A stretch of DNA of 13,788 bases, from positions 1-13,788 of the forward strand of contig JAFPAK010000354.1 in NCBI GenBank assembly GCA_017390825.1, in the 5' to 3' direction. The notes beneath the pieces were generated by a model. It did no database searches and was not told where the DNA came from. It saw nothing but the letters and a program-made list of their open reading frames with translations. Shown here in pieces: positions 1-7,688 of the stretch; position 1 is the first letter of the stretch; each line of letters starts with the position of its first letter. This DNA comes from Clostridia bacterium. Lineage in GTDB: Bacteria; Bacillota_A; Clostridia; Oscillospirales; Acutalibacteraceae. The translations under genes were made by a program, and so were the position numbers.

Positions 1-1575
1 CCAGAATGGTGCTGTCAGTATCTTGAAAACAAGCAGGAAAACCGTCCGCTGGTTCTTTGCGAGTATTCGCACTCACTTGGTACAAGTCCCGGTGACTTTA
101 AGGAATATTGGGATATTATCAATGAAAATCCCCGTTTTTGCGGCGCTTTTGTATGGGAATGGTGTGACCACGGCTTCCCGATCGGCAAAAATGACAACGG
201 CACTTATAAATTCGGATACGGCGGCGATTACGGCGAAAATCTTCATGCAGGAGGATTTTGTGCCGATGGTCTTGTTACTCCCGACCGTGTGCCGAAAGTG
301 GCATTAAAAGAGCTTAAATATGTCCTCTCGCCGATAAAGATCGAAGTCGAAAGTTTTGAGGACAAGCTATTTAAAATAACCAACCTATATGATTTTATTT
401 ATCTTTCAAGGTTTGACTGCCGTTGGAAGTTGACTAAAGAGGGTAAGATAATCGATAAGGGAATTATCGGCGCTATTCCTGTTCCACCGAAGCGTAGCGA
501 GATAATTAAGATAGACACGGAATTCCCTGAAAATGGTAACTGCTATTTGCACATCTCGTTCCACCAGATCGGTGATAATGCGTGGGCTGATGAGGGGAAT
601 GAAATTGCATTCTGTCAGTTTAAAATACCGACTGAATGCGCCAGCGAAACTGTCAAGCTTTCAGGTGAACTTGCTGTAACAGAGGATGATGCCCGCATCT
701 TTATCACCGGTAACGGCTTTAAATATACCTTCTCAAAGTTAAGCGGAACCTTCACTCAGCTTTGCATAGATGGCAAAAATCAACTTGAAAAGCCGATAGA
801 ATATAACATCTGGCGTGCGCCGACCGAAAACGATCAGAACGCCGGAAACGGGATTGCTGCGAAGTGGGATATGGCTCGTTATCGTTATGCAGAGAGTTAT
901 CCGAGAAATGTTATATTGTCGCAGTATGACTCTAAAGTTGAGATTAAAACTACACTCATAATTGCAGCCGCAGGCAGAAGTCCTGTTGCAACTGTGGATG
1001 CTGTATGGACAGTCAATTCGGCAGGTATTATTGATGTTACGAATGATGTCACTTTTGATACCTCGCTCCCCTTCCTTCCGCGTTTCGGTATAAAAACAGC
1101 TATGAAAAGAACTTTTGATACTGCGGAGTATTTCGGCTACGGGCCTTATGAAAGCTATATTGATAAGCACAATGCTTGCTACAAAGGCAGATTTAAAACA
1201 AAGGTGCAGAATATGTTACCTTACCTTGTATATCCGCAGGAGGGTGGAAATCATTACGACACACTTTGGGGTGCAGTATATAATAAAGACGGCTGCGGCC
1301 TCATCTTTGCAAGTGAAAACGGTTTTGATTTTTCTGCACTTTCTTATAGTGCAGAGCAGCTTGCCGCTGCAAAGCATAGCTTTGAGCTTGGCGAGCCTGA
1401 CAAGACTTATATCTGTGCGGACTATATGCAAAGCGGTGTAGGCTCAAATGCCTGCGGACCGGAGCTGCCGGAAAAATACCGACTTAATGATGAACGGTTC
1501 AACTTCTCATTAAGCATCCGCCCGCTGCGGTCGGGTAACAACCTCTTAAAGAATGCAATTTGTAAGTACGAATAA
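1..1575 (+). CDS. lacZ: Beta-galactosidase (GH2, LacZ type), 3' part
   Basis: Hydrolyses terminal beta-galactosides such as lactose or galactan fragments. The 5' end is cut off by the window; 524 codons remain, about half of an E. coli-sized LacZ. Reading starts in frame 1. The catalytic nucleophile is visible at residue 21 in LCEYSHSLGTSPGD (E537 region of E. coli LacZ), followed by VWEWCDH and YGGDYGEN, the end of the GH2 TIM barrel. The acid/base glutamate must lie upstream, outside the window. The remainder is the linker beta-sandwich and the large C-terminal Bgal small-chain domain, with WRAPTENDQ at about residue 271 and FGYGPYESY at about 378. No signal peptide can be judged. A DUF554 gene follows after 11 bases, probably in the same transcript. 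The motif has Thr where E. coli has Asn (GTS for GNS). Identification as a GH2 beta-galactosidase is firm; the natural substrate is not shown. Confidence 0.95.
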   Translation, partial: PEWCCQYLENKQENRPLVLCEYSHSLGTSPGDFKEYWDIINENPRFCGAFVWEWCDHGFPIGKNDNGTYKFGYGGDYGENLHAGGFCADGLVTPDRVPKVALKELKYVLSPIKIEVESFEDKLFKITNLYDFIYLSRFDCRWKLTKEGKIIDKGIIGAIPVPPKRSEIIKIDTEFPENGNCYLHISFHQIGDNAWADEGNEIAFCQFKIPTECASETVKLSGELAVTEDDARIFITGNGFKYTFSKLSGTFTQLCIDGKNQLEKPIEYNIWRAPTENDQNAGNGIAAKWDMARYRYAESYPRNVILSQYDSKVEIKTTLIIAAAGRSPVATVDAVWTVNSAGIIDVTNDVTFDTSLPFLPRFGIKTAMKRTFDTAEYFGYGPYESYIDKHNACYKGRFKTKVQNMLPYLVYPQEGGNHYDTLWGAVYNKDGCGLIFASENGFDFSALSYSAEQLAAAKHSFELGEPDKTYICADYMQSGVGSNACGPELPEKYRLNDERFNFSLSIRPLRSGNNLLKNAICKYE

Positions 1576-1586
1576 AAGGAATTAAT

Positions 1587-2273
1587 ATGATAGGTGTAAT
1601 TGTAAATACGATAACTGTAATTATCGGCAGCATTATTGGTATGCTTGGTGGAAAGCTGATTCCTGAACGGGTAAATAAAGCGGTTATGGTCGCAATAGGA
1701 CTTTGTACGGTATATATCGGTGTTGACGGTGCGCTTGCAGGCTCTAACACACTAATACTTATCATCTCTCTTGTACTCGGCACAATAGTCGGCACACTGA
1801 TAGATATCGACAAAGGTATCAATTGGCTTGGCGATACGATGGGTAAGCGTTTTAAATCACAAAAAGGTAATTTTGCCGAAGGCTTTGTTACAGCAAGTCT
1901 TGTGTTCTGCATTGGGTCGATGACGATAGTCGGCTCGCTCAAAGCAGGTATTGAGGGTGATAATTCAATGATTTTCACAAAATCGTTGCTTGATCTTATA
2001 TCCTCGTCAATGCTTGTCTCAGCACTTGGTGTGGGCGTGCTTGTATCTGCTGTATTTGTACTTGTTTTCCAAGGTGCATTGGTGCTGCTTGCAGGTCTGC
2101 TTGAGCCTATACTCAATGATTTTGCGGTCAGCGAGCTTATATGCGTCGGCTCGGTAATGATAATAGGTCTTGGTCTTAATCTTATCGGTGTTACCAAAAT
2201 AAAGGTCGCAAATATGTTGCCCGCACTGATTTTTGCACCGGTTATTTGCAAAATTTATGAATTGATCGTGTAA
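1587..2273 (+). CDS. DUF554 family integral membrane protein (YdfK/YqgA-like)
   Basis: A 228-residue, very hydrophobic protein matching the DUF554 family (B. subtilis YdfK, E. coli YqgA), whose transport or other function is not established. It opens with MIGVIVNTITVIIGSIIGML and shows about six or seven membrane segments, with family-like stretches IGLCTVYIGVDGAL, GTIVGTLIDID and FCIGSMTIVGSL. The glycine-rich first helix and the conserved D/G turns support the assignment. The ATG at 1587 follows AAAGGA that overlaps the lacZ stop, so the two genes are probably translated in sequence. The gene ends just before a perfect inverted repeat that may terminate this transcript. Family membership is clear from the sequence; a role in sugar use is only suggested by the neighbour. 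Confidence 0.92.
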   Translation: MIGVIVNTITVIIGSIIGMLGGKLIPERVNKAVMVAIGLCTVYIGVDGALAGSNTLILIISLVLGTIVGTLIDIDKGINWLGDTMGKRFKSQKGNFAEGFVTASLVFCIGSMTIVGSLKAGIEGDNSMIFTKSLLDLISSSMLVSALGVGVLVSAVFVLVFQGALVLLAGLLEPILNDFAVSELICVGSVMIIGLGLNLIGVTKIKVANMLPALIFAPVICKIYELIV

Positions 2274-2281
2274 AAAGTGTC

Positions 2282-2317
2282 AATCCTCCTTATGTACTGA
2301 TTTACATAAGGAGGATT
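2282..2317 (+). promoter_or_regulatory. Perfect inverted repeat enclosing the spoIIR ribosome site; possible terminator
   Basis: The 15-base arms at 2282-2296 and 2303-2317 are exact reverse complements separated by a 6-base loop. The right arm contains the AAGGAGG Shine-Dalgarno of spoIIR (2308-2314), nine bases before its ATG, and TTTTAATT follows the stem. It could act as an intrinsic terminator for lacZ-DUF554, as a hairpin hiding the spoIIR ribosome site in read-through RNA, or both. The repeat is seen directly; its function is inferred. Confidence 0.75.
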
Positions 2318-2323
2318 TTAATT

Positions 2324-2920
2324 ATGATTAAAAAATGGGAGGCTGCATTAATTGCAGGACTTATTTGCACCATCATTTTAAGTATCGCATCATTTTCAGC
2401 TGACTGTAAAAGTATCAGAGAGGATGTTTTCAGAGTGCATATACTTGCTAATTCCGACAGCGAAGAAGATCAAGCCCTAAAATTAAAAGTGCGTGACGAG
2501 TTGCAAATCTACTGCCTTGATATGTTTAAAGAATGTGAAAGCTCGTATGAGGCACAAGCTTTGGCACAAAGCAGCCTTGATGCAATACAAACGCAGGTAC
2601 AAAATACCGTGTATGAAAACGGATATGATTACTGCGTTTCGGTTGAAGTGGCTAAAGAATATTTTTCAACCAGAGATTATGAGGATATCACACTGCCTGC
2701 AGGACAGTATAAAGCACTTGTTGTTAAGCTAGGCAAAGCGCAGGGTAAGAACTGGTGGTGCTGTCTTTACCCAACCGTTTGTATCAATGCTGCTGCCGAA
2801 AATTCGCCAAGCGACGTGCTGGACTCATCAGAGCTTGAAATAGTAGAAAACAAGCCAAAATACGAAATCCGCTTCTTTATCGTGGAGTTGTTTGAAAGCA
2901 TTAAAAAACATTTAAAATAA
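2324..2920 (+). CDS. spoIIR: Stage II sporulation protein R
   Basis: SpoIIR is made in the forespore and signals across the intermembrane space to activate SpoIIGA, which processes pro-sigma-E in the mother cell. The protein has 198 residues with one N-terminal membrane or signal segment (about 7-27), then the family core RVHILANSDSEEDQALKLKV at about 37-56 and NWWCCLYPTVC near the middle of the C-terminal half. Length is close to the B. subtilis protein. The ATG at 2324 sits nine bases after AAGGAGG. In B. subtilis the gene is transcribed by sigma-F; I could not find a convincing sigma-F promoter upstream here. The gene is convergent with the dockerin gene, and its stop codon forms part of a shared terminator stem. 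Confidence 0.95.
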   Translation: MIKKWEAALIAGLICTIILSIASFSADCKSIREDVFRVHILANSDSEEDQALKLKVRDELQIYCLDMFKECESSYEAQALAQSSLDAIQTQVQNTVYENGYDYCVSVEVAKEYFSTRDYEDITLPAGQYKALVVKLGKAQGKNWWCCLYPTVCINAAAENSPSDVLDSSELEIVENKPKYEIRFFIVELFESIKKHLK

Positions 2921-2955
2921 TAAGAACGCATTGGTTTTTCCAATGCGTTCTTATT
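2919..2955. terminator. Bidirectional terminator between spoIIR and the dockerin gene
   Basis: A perfect 16-bp stem (2919-2934 and 2940-2955) has a T5 loop on the plus strand. It lies between two converging genes and touches both stop codons: the last two bases of the spoIIR TAA start the left arm, and the last base of the dockerin TAA ends the right arm. The minus-strand side is followed by TTATTATTTT-like sequence and the plus side by a shorter T-rich run. Confidence 0.88.
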
Positions 2956-3620
2956 TATGCTACTGTATCAACAAGTCCTAAAATGTATTTTCGAAGCATT
3001 AAAACGTCCTTGCCGTTGAGATTGCCGTCGCCATTTACATCGGCATTCAGTATGCTTATATGATAATTAAGACCAACAAGATATTTTCTTAATTCCAAAA
3101 CATCCTTACCGTTTACCGAAAGATCATGGTTTGTATCGCCGAGAAGCACCTCGAATTCGATTATTTCGTACTTCATGCCATTTTGCTTTGCGTACTCGAC
3201 AGCATAGCTGTCAGCGCTGCCTTTTATAATGATATCACTGTTTTCACTAAACGCATCTTCGTGTATTTCTGTTACCGAATCAGCAATAGTCACCTCTTTG
3301 GTATTTTTATGCATAGTGAAGATATTTTCGCCGATATATGTAATTCCTTCTTCTACAACTACGCACTCTTTGTCAAATAAATCTTCTACCTCAGAAAGAT
3401 AATTATCCTCGCCATGGGTAGGAGTTTCAAAGTTGAAATCATACATTGGACCTATGCCGCTGAAATACAGAACGTCAGGTGTATCGGAATTCTCCCACCA
3501 ACCGATCTTCTCTCCAAACCACACAGCTACACCGGCAGTTTCTCTTGAAGCCGAAGCACACATTCCGGAAGCACTTACGATCATGACAAGTGCTAACATG
3601 ATTGACAATAGTTTTTTCAT
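2955..3620 (-). CDS. Secreted dockerin type I protein with BspA-like repeat
   Basis: A 221-residue exported protein. A signal peptide (MKKLLSIMLALVMIVSASG, then an ASA-type cleavage site) is followed by WWENSDTPDVLYFSGIGPMY at about 41-60, which resembles the domain that often precedes BspA-like leucine-rich repeats. One to two such repeats follow (EVTIADSVTEIHEDAF, then SYAVEYAKQNGMKYE). The C-terminus is a type I dockerin with two calcium loops, D162-T-N-H-D166 and D194-V-N-G-D198, each ending in NGKDV plus an LRKYxxGL helix. Dockerins dock to cohesins in cellulosome-like assemblies, so the protein is probably tethered to a scaffoldin or the surface. No enzymatic domain is present. I chose the ATG at 3620, six bases after GAGGTG, over a GTG three codons upstream that lies inside the ribosome site. 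Expression should be strong from the promoter at 3652-3680. Confidence 0.9.
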   Translation of the reverse strand: MKKLLSIMLALVMIVSASGMCASASRETAGVAVWFGEKIGWWENSDTPDVLYFSGIGPMYDFNFETPTHGEDNYLSEVEDLFDKECVVVEEGITYIGENIFTMHKNTKEVTIADSVTEIHEDAFSENSDIIIKGSADSYAVEYAKQNGMKYEIIEFEVLLGDTNHDLSVNGKDVLELRKYLVGLNYHISILNADVNGDGNLNGKDVLMLRKYILGLVDTVA

Positions 3621-3651
3621 AAAAAACACCTCACTTCAATTTTGTAGTTTT

Positions 3652-3680
3652 ATTATACCATATAATTACAAAGTTGTCAA
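3652..3680 (-). promoter_or_regulatory. Consensus sigma-A promoter of the dockerin gene
   Basis: On the minus strand TTGACA (3675-3680) and TATAAT (3652-3657) are separated by exactly 17 bases, and TGG before the -10 adds an extended -10 element. Both hexamers match consensus perfectly. The inferred start lies about 25 bases upstream of the dockerin ATG, giving a short leader. Confidence 0.9.
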
Positions 3681-3708
3681 TATTTTTACAAAAAAGTATA
3701 TTTTTATT

Positions 3709-3757
3709 AAAAATGCACAATACCGACAAGTAAATTTGTCAATATTGTGCATTTTTT
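3709..3757. terminator. Long hairpin terminator after the aminotransferase gene
   Basis: Outer arms of 14 bases (3709-3722 and 3743-3756) pair perfectly, and an inner GACAA/TTGTC stem (3725-3729 and 3736-3740) extends the structure. The aminotransferase stop codon begins within the right arm. T-rich runs occur on both sides, so it can end the pncB operon on the minus strand and block plus-strand read-through. Confidence 0.85.
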
Positions 3758-4919
3758 ATTTTATAATTCCACTAATTTTTATGCTTTCAACAGCCTTTTC
3801 AATTTCGCTCGGCGGCAGTACAAGAGCAAATCTCACATATCCCTCTCCTTCGGAGCCAAAGGACGAGCCGGGCGTACAGATAACACCCGTTTTCTCCATC
3901 AGTTCAAGGCAGAACTGCATGCTGTTACTATAACCATCGGGAAGCGGCGCCCAAACGAACATTGAGCCTTTTGAATTGGGCACGTTCCAACCAATTTTGC
4001 GAAGTCCCGAACAGAGTGCATCTCTGCGCTCTTGGTAAAGTCTGCATTGCTCAACAACACTTTCCCTTGAACCGTTTAATGCTGCTATAGCTGCTTTCTG
4101 GATAGGAATAAACATACCGAAATCTATCTGTGAGCGTATCTTGCGAACGGCATTTATAACATCCTCTCTGCCGATAAGAAAACTCATACGCGCGCCGGTT
4201 ACATTGTAACTTTTTGAAAGGCTGAAGAATTCAACACCGACTTCAGCCGCTCCCTCGATATTAAAGAAACTGCGCCCCTCATTACCGTCAAAAATAATAT
4301 CGCTGTACGCATTATCATGAATGATAAGTATATCATACTTCTTTGCAAAGTTAACCAATGATATGTAGAAATCCTCATCAGCCACACTTGCCACAGGATT
4401 TGATGGGAATGATACTATCATATATTTTGCCTTACAAGCTATCTCTTCAGGTATATCTCGAAGATCTGGCACAAAGCCATTTTCCTTTTTTAGCGGATAA
4501 TAATATGGAATTGCACCGCCGAGCAAGCTACCTGCGGTAAATACCGGATAACCCGGATCAGGCAACAAAACAGTATCACCCTCATCACAAAGAGCAAGCC
4601 CGATGTGTCCCATACCCTCCTGGGAGCCGTAAACACTCATCACCTGATTTTGATTTATGTCAACTGAAAATCTGCGTTTATAATACTCACACACCGCTTG
4701 TGTGAGTTCAGGCAGATCGTGAAGCGAATACTTCCAATTTTTCGGATCGTCTGCCGCTGTTTTGAGCGCTTCAATGATATGCTTCGGCGGCTCAAAATCA
4801 GGTGTCCCGATAGATAAATTATATATAGTTTTGCCTTCATTGATGAGTCGTTCTTTTAACTGATCCAATGCGGCAAATATTTCATCACCGAATTTATTAA
4901 GTCTACTTGAAAATTGCAT
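3756..4919 (-). CDS. PLP-dependent class I/II aminotransferase (LL-diaminopimelate aminotransferase-like)
   Basis: A fold-type I aminotransferase of 387 residues, full length for the family and cytosolic. Visible landmarks are the opening LSIGTPDFEPP (about 35-45), YGSQEGMGHIGLAL (98-110), PDPGYPVF, SNP with N174, HDNAYSDI with D202 and Y205 that hold the cofactor, the Schiff-base lysine K236 in SLSKSYNVTGARM, and R363 in YVRFAL for the substrate carboxylate. The sequence style is that of the DapL/MTH52-like and glutamate-pyruvate-type group, so it may transfer an amino group to LL-diaminopimelate precursors, aspartate or alanine; substrate cannot be set from motifs alone. The start at 4919 follows AAGGAAG overlapping the ruvX stop, so it is the last gene of the operon, nine bases after ruvX. 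Confidence 0.9.
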   Translation of the reverse strand: MQFSSRLNKFGDEIFAALDQLKERLINEGKTIYNLSIGTPDFEPPKHIIEALKTAADDPKNWKYSLHDLPELTQAVCEYYKRRFSVDINQNQVMSVYGSQEGMGHIGLALCDEGDTVLLPDPGYPVFTAGSLLGGAIPYYYPLKKENGFVPDLRDIPEEIACKAKYMIVSFPSNPVASVADEDFYISLVNFAKKYDILIIHDNAYSDIIFDGNEGRSFFNIEGAAEVGVEFFSLSKSYNVTGARMSFLIGREDVINAVRKIRSQIDFGMFIPIQKAAIAALNGSRESVVEQCRLYQERRDALCSGLRKIGWNVPNSKGSMFVWAPLPDGYSNSMQFCLELMEKTGVICTPGSSFGSEGEGYVRFALVLPPSEIEKAVESIKISGIIK

Positions 4920-4928
4920 TGTACTTCC

Positions 4929-5336
4929 TTACCTTCTGTCTATATAGCTTTGCAAAATAATAACCGCAGCCACCGCATCAACTACCGCCTTGCGTTTTTT
5001 TCCGCGAACATTGGTAACATTCAGCGCATTGTGAGCTGTCACGGTAGTCTGCCGCTCGTCCTGCATCACCACGGGGATGCCTGTTTTTTCTCCGATTAGC
5101 CCACCGATACGGCTACACTCATTTGCTCGTTCACCTGATGTGCCATCCATATTTTTAGGCAAGCCGACAACGATCTTTTCAGCACGCAGTTCCTTCGCCT
5201 TTTCGCAAATTGCATCTATCAGCTTTGGCTCATAGCTCTCATTAATAACACAAACCGGACTTGCAAGTATCTCCATACTGTCACAGACCGCAATACCGGT
5301 GCGAGCAAGTCCAAGATCTACCGCCATAATTATCAC
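4929..5336 (-). CDS. ruvX: RuvX/YqgF family putative Holliday junction resolvase / pre-16S rRNA nuclease
   Basis: A 135-residue RNase H-fold protein of the YqgF/RuvX family, linked to pre-16S rRNA 5' processing and to Holliday junction resolution in different studies. It shows the first catalytic aspartate in VDLGLARTGIAVCD (D7), GLPKNMDGTSG at about 58-68, DERQTT at 93-98 and the final VDAVAAVIIL with D120. Length is normal. I chose the GTG at 5336 because GGAGGT lies eight bases before it; an ATG three codons later (5327) would be too far from that site. The GTG overlaps the stop of the lipoprotein gene as GTGA, suggesting coupled translation. Confidence 0.95.
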   Translation of the reverse strand: MIIMAVDLGLARTGIAVCDSMEILASPVCVINESYEPKLIDAICEKAKELRAEKIVVGLPKNMDGTSGERANECSRIGGLIGEKTGIPVVMQDERQTTVTAHNALNVTNVRGKKRKAVVDAVAAVIILQSYIDRR

Positions 5337-6001
5337 TGTACAATACCTCCGGTAGTGACCTCGGCACTTTTGCCAAAATCGGGATATATCTCGGTATCAG
5401 TAAGAACCGTTGCAGCAAGGCAACCGTCACTCAAAATAAAGTCAAGACGGTAAGTACCGAAATTATAGTTCAACCGTTCAATATCCGCCGCTGCACCGAG
5501 AAGAAAGAAAAGATCGTCCTCATGCGGAATATCCGTTTTATCCGGCTCTCCAAGCGATGTGATTATATCCTCTTTATAGCAATTACCTGCTGAAAATCCG
5601 TATGCTTCACCTAAAGTAACGATGATACCAAATCCAGCTGACGGATCCTCCATAGGATAATAAAGCCTTAAATGGTCATAATCCACACGAACAAATCTTG
5701 CACCGTAGCCGATATCAAAGAAATGTGTATCCTTTTCACTTGTTGTTCCCTCTGCATAATCTATCTCACCATCATCAAAATATGAAGGCTTATTGTCGGC
5801 AATAAACTGCTCGCCGTCATCATGCAGACGGATATCAACACCCTTTATCTCTCCGTTTTTAACATAGCTCTCAACCTCTTGGCGGCTTGTTATTGCCGCT
5901 CTGGTTGAGGTCTGCTCGACTTGGGTTTTATCATTACCTGAGCAAGCACAGCACATTATACATATCAAAATGCACAGCAATGCACAAATTATTCTTTTCA
6001 T
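5333..6001 (-). CDS. Putative lipoprotein of unknown function
   Basis: I do not recognise a family. The 222-residue product begins with a lipoprotein-type signal, MKRIICALLCILICIMCCAC, with a likely lipidated Cys at 20 followed by SGNDK; the residues before the cysteine (C-C-A) are a loose lipobox. A Thr/Gln/Ser linker follows, then an acidic globular domain with DIGYGARFVRVDYDHLRLYY, GIIVTLGEAYGFSAGNCYKE and a C-terminal beta-rich part. The stretch SAGNCYKEDIITSLGEPDK resembles the turn-and-helix of small outer-surface folds in which a domain predicts 'GxPd', but that is only a resemblance. It lies between pncB and ruvX; AAGGAGAG overlaps the pncB stop and gives a good start at 6001. Its placement among housekeeping genes says little about function. 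Confidence 0.85.
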   Translation of the reverse strand: MKRIICALLCILICIMCCACSGNDKTQVEQTSTRAAITSRQEVESYVKNGEIKGVDIRLHDDGEQFIADNKPSYFDDGEIDYAEGTTSEKDTHFFDIGYGARFVRVDYDHLRLYYPMEDPSAGFGIIVTLGEAYGFSAGNCYKEDIITSLGEPDKTDIPHEDDLFFLLGAAADIERLNYNFGTYRLDFILSDGCLAATVLTDTEIYPDFGKSAEVTTGGIVQ

Positions 6002-6011
6002 AATGCTCTCC

Positions 6012-7469
6012 TTACTTATTCTTCAGTCCTGTGTATTCCTTGATAAGCGTATCACGCTCATTCCAAAGCTCCTGAGAAAGATCCACATAGTAAGTATGCG
6101 GATTTTCGAAACGCTGAACCTCGTCCCAGATAGTTTCCACCTGCTCCTGACAGTTTCTGCGTATCTCATCTGTGGTGGGAGTCTTATAAACCAACTCACC
6201 CTTTACAAATATCGGCACGGTCAACTGACGGGCAATATATTCCTCCACTGTCTTGCGTTTCCAGATATGATCGGGATCAAACAGCTCATACGGCTTTGTA
6301 TCATCTATCTTTTCATCAAACAAAGTCAGCACATCTGCGATAGCCTTGCCGGTGTTACGGTCAAAAAGACGCCACGGACGCTTAAAGCATGGAATCGTTA
6401 TCTTACCGACATTATCGCTGAACTTAATCTTCGGCTTCATAGATCCGTTTTCTTCAAGCGCACAAAGCTTATACACTCCACCGAAAACAGGATCGCTTGC
6501 TGCGGTGATAAGACGCTCTCCCACACCGAATATATCAACTTTTGCACCTTCGATAATAAGGTCACGGATAATATATTCATCAAGTGAGTTGGATGCAACG
6601 ATCTTACAATCAGGATATCCTGCGTCATCAAGCATGCGGCGTGCATGCTTTGAAAGATAAGTAATATCTCCACTGTCTATCCTTATAGATTTTGGACGAC
6701 AGCCAAGCGGTGCGAGTACATCATTAAAGCAACGAATAGCATTCGGCACACCGCTTTTTAGCGTATTATAGGTATCGACAAGCAGCGAACAAGAATTGGG
6801 GTTTTGCTTTGCATATGCACAAAAAGCATCATATTCTGTTTCAAATGACTGCACCCAAGCATGTGCGATTGTTCCTCCGGCAGGTACTCCGAAAAGCTCA
6901 TCCGCCAGCGTGCAAGAGCTGCTTTCGCATCCGCCAATATACGCAGCACGAGCGCCGTAAAGCGCAGCATCAGTACCGTGAGCACGGCGTGCGCCCATAT
7001 CCATGACCGCTCTGTCCTGTGCAGCACGGGCAATGCGATTTGCCTTTGTGGCTATAAGCGATTGGTGATTTATAATTGCAAGCAACACCGTTTCAAGCAA
7101 CACAGCCTGAATGACAGGTCCGCGTACGGTTACAAGCGGCTCTTTCGGGAACACCGGAGTTCCTTCAGGGATTGCCCATATATCACATTCGAACTTAAAA
7201 GAAGCAAGATATTTCAAAAATCCCTCCGAAAAACAGCCTTTGCCTTTAAGAAACTCAATATCCTCTTTATCAAATTTTAAATTCTTCAAAAAACCGATTG
7301 CAGCCTCAAGTCCTGCACATATCGCAAATCCGCCGTTATCCGGCACTCTGCGAAAAAACAGATCAAAGCAAGCAGTCTTATCGCCCATTCCGGCTTCATA
7401 AAATCCGTTTGCCATTGTAAACTCATAAAAATCCGTCAACATTGAAAGTTTATCTTTGATAATACTCAT
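6012..7469 (-). CDS. pncB: Nicotinate phosphoribosyltransferase
   Basis: Converts nicotinate and PRPP, with ATP hydrolysis, to nicotinate mononucleotide in NAD salvage (Preiss-Handler pathway). The protein has 485 residues, normal for the longer Firmicute form. It opens with LTDFYEFTMANGFYEAG, then shows MGARRAHGTDAA (158-169), GTIAHAWVQSF with the likely phosphorylated histidine H203, LLVDTYNT (229-236) and RIDSGDI, which line the PRPP site. I chose ATG 7469 (MSIIKDK) over an open reading frame extended by 20 residues, because AAAGG lies upstream at a usable distance, the family begins here, and the extended start would fall on the predicted -10 region. It is the first gene of a four-gene operon; ten bases separate it from the lipoprotein gene. 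Confidence 0.95.
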   Translation of the reverse strand: MSIIKDKLSMLTDFYEFTMANGFYEAGMGDKTACFDLFFRRVPDNGGFAICAGLEAAIGFLKNLKFDKEDIEFLKGKGCFSEGFLKYLASFKFECDIWAIPEGTPVFPKEPLVTVRGPVIQAVLLETVLLAIINHQSLIATKANRIARAAQDRAVMDMGARRAHGTDAALYGARAAYIGGCESSSCTLADELFGVPAGGTIAHAWVQSFETEYDAFCAYAKQNPNSCSLLVDTYNTLKSGVPNAIRCFNDVLAPLGCRPKSIRIDSGDITYLSKHARRMLDDAGYPDCKIVASNSLDEYIIRDLIIEGAKVDIFGVGERLITAASDPVFGGVYKLCALEENGSMKPKIKFSDNVGKITIPCFKRPWRLFDRNTGKAIADVLTLFDEKIDDTKPYELFDPDHIWKRKTVEEYIARQLTVPIFVKGELVYKTPTTDEIRRNCQEQVETIWDEVQRFENPHTYYVDLSQELWNERDTLIKEYTGLKNK

Positions 7470-7501
7470 TTCTAAATATACCTTTCGCTCATTATAATTA
7501 C

Positions 7502-7529
7502 ATTTTAACATATTTGAATAAAAATACAA
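7502..7529 (-). promoter_or_regulatory. Predicted promoter of the pncB operon
   Basis: On the minus strand TTGTAT (7524-7529) and TAAAAT (7502-7507) are 16 bases apart, with TGT before the -10 forming an extended element. It sits about 30 bases upstream of the pncB start and is the only promoter seen before the four minus-strand genes. Confidence 0.65.
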
Positions 7530-7584
7530 GTATCGAGCATAAATTTATTGGACGAAATTTATCTGCTTTTTGGTATAAAAGCAC

Positions 7585-7612
7585 TTGATTTGTACGATTT
7601 TTGTGTTATAAT
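7585..7612 (+). promoter_or_regulatory. Predicted sigma-A promoter of pfkA
   Basis: TTGATT (7585-7590) and TATAAT (7607-7612) are 16 bases apart, with TGT giving an extended -10. The inferred transcript has a leader of about 70 bases. It is back to back with the pncB promoter in the 219-base divergent spacer; apart from these two promoters I see no riboswitch or operator there. Confidence 0.8.
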
Positions 7613-7688
7613 ATATACGATTATATAGTAATAATTTGAATTAAATATATGCTAGTCTGTTTTTACAGCAATGAAAGGATAGGTTAAT

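Noticed and set aside
739..1170. A minus-strand open frame within lacZ
   Set aside because: Shadow of the conserved beta-galactosidase C-terminal domain, without family resemblance.
1499..2251. A 250-codon minus-strand open frame opposite the DUF554 gene
   Set aside because: It is rich in Ser, Thr, Pro and Ile with no recognisable family, as expected for the antisense of a membrane-protein gene, and the plus-strand reading is clearly conserved.
2236..2300. Searched for a sigma-F promoter for spoIIR
   Set aside because: GTGTA at 2268 resembles a -35, but no GG-type -10 lies at the right distance, so no call is made.
7470..7688. Possible riboswitch between pncB and pfkA
   Set aside because: Only two back-to-back promoters and short leaders are visible; no conserved aptamer-like stem set or attenuator was seen.
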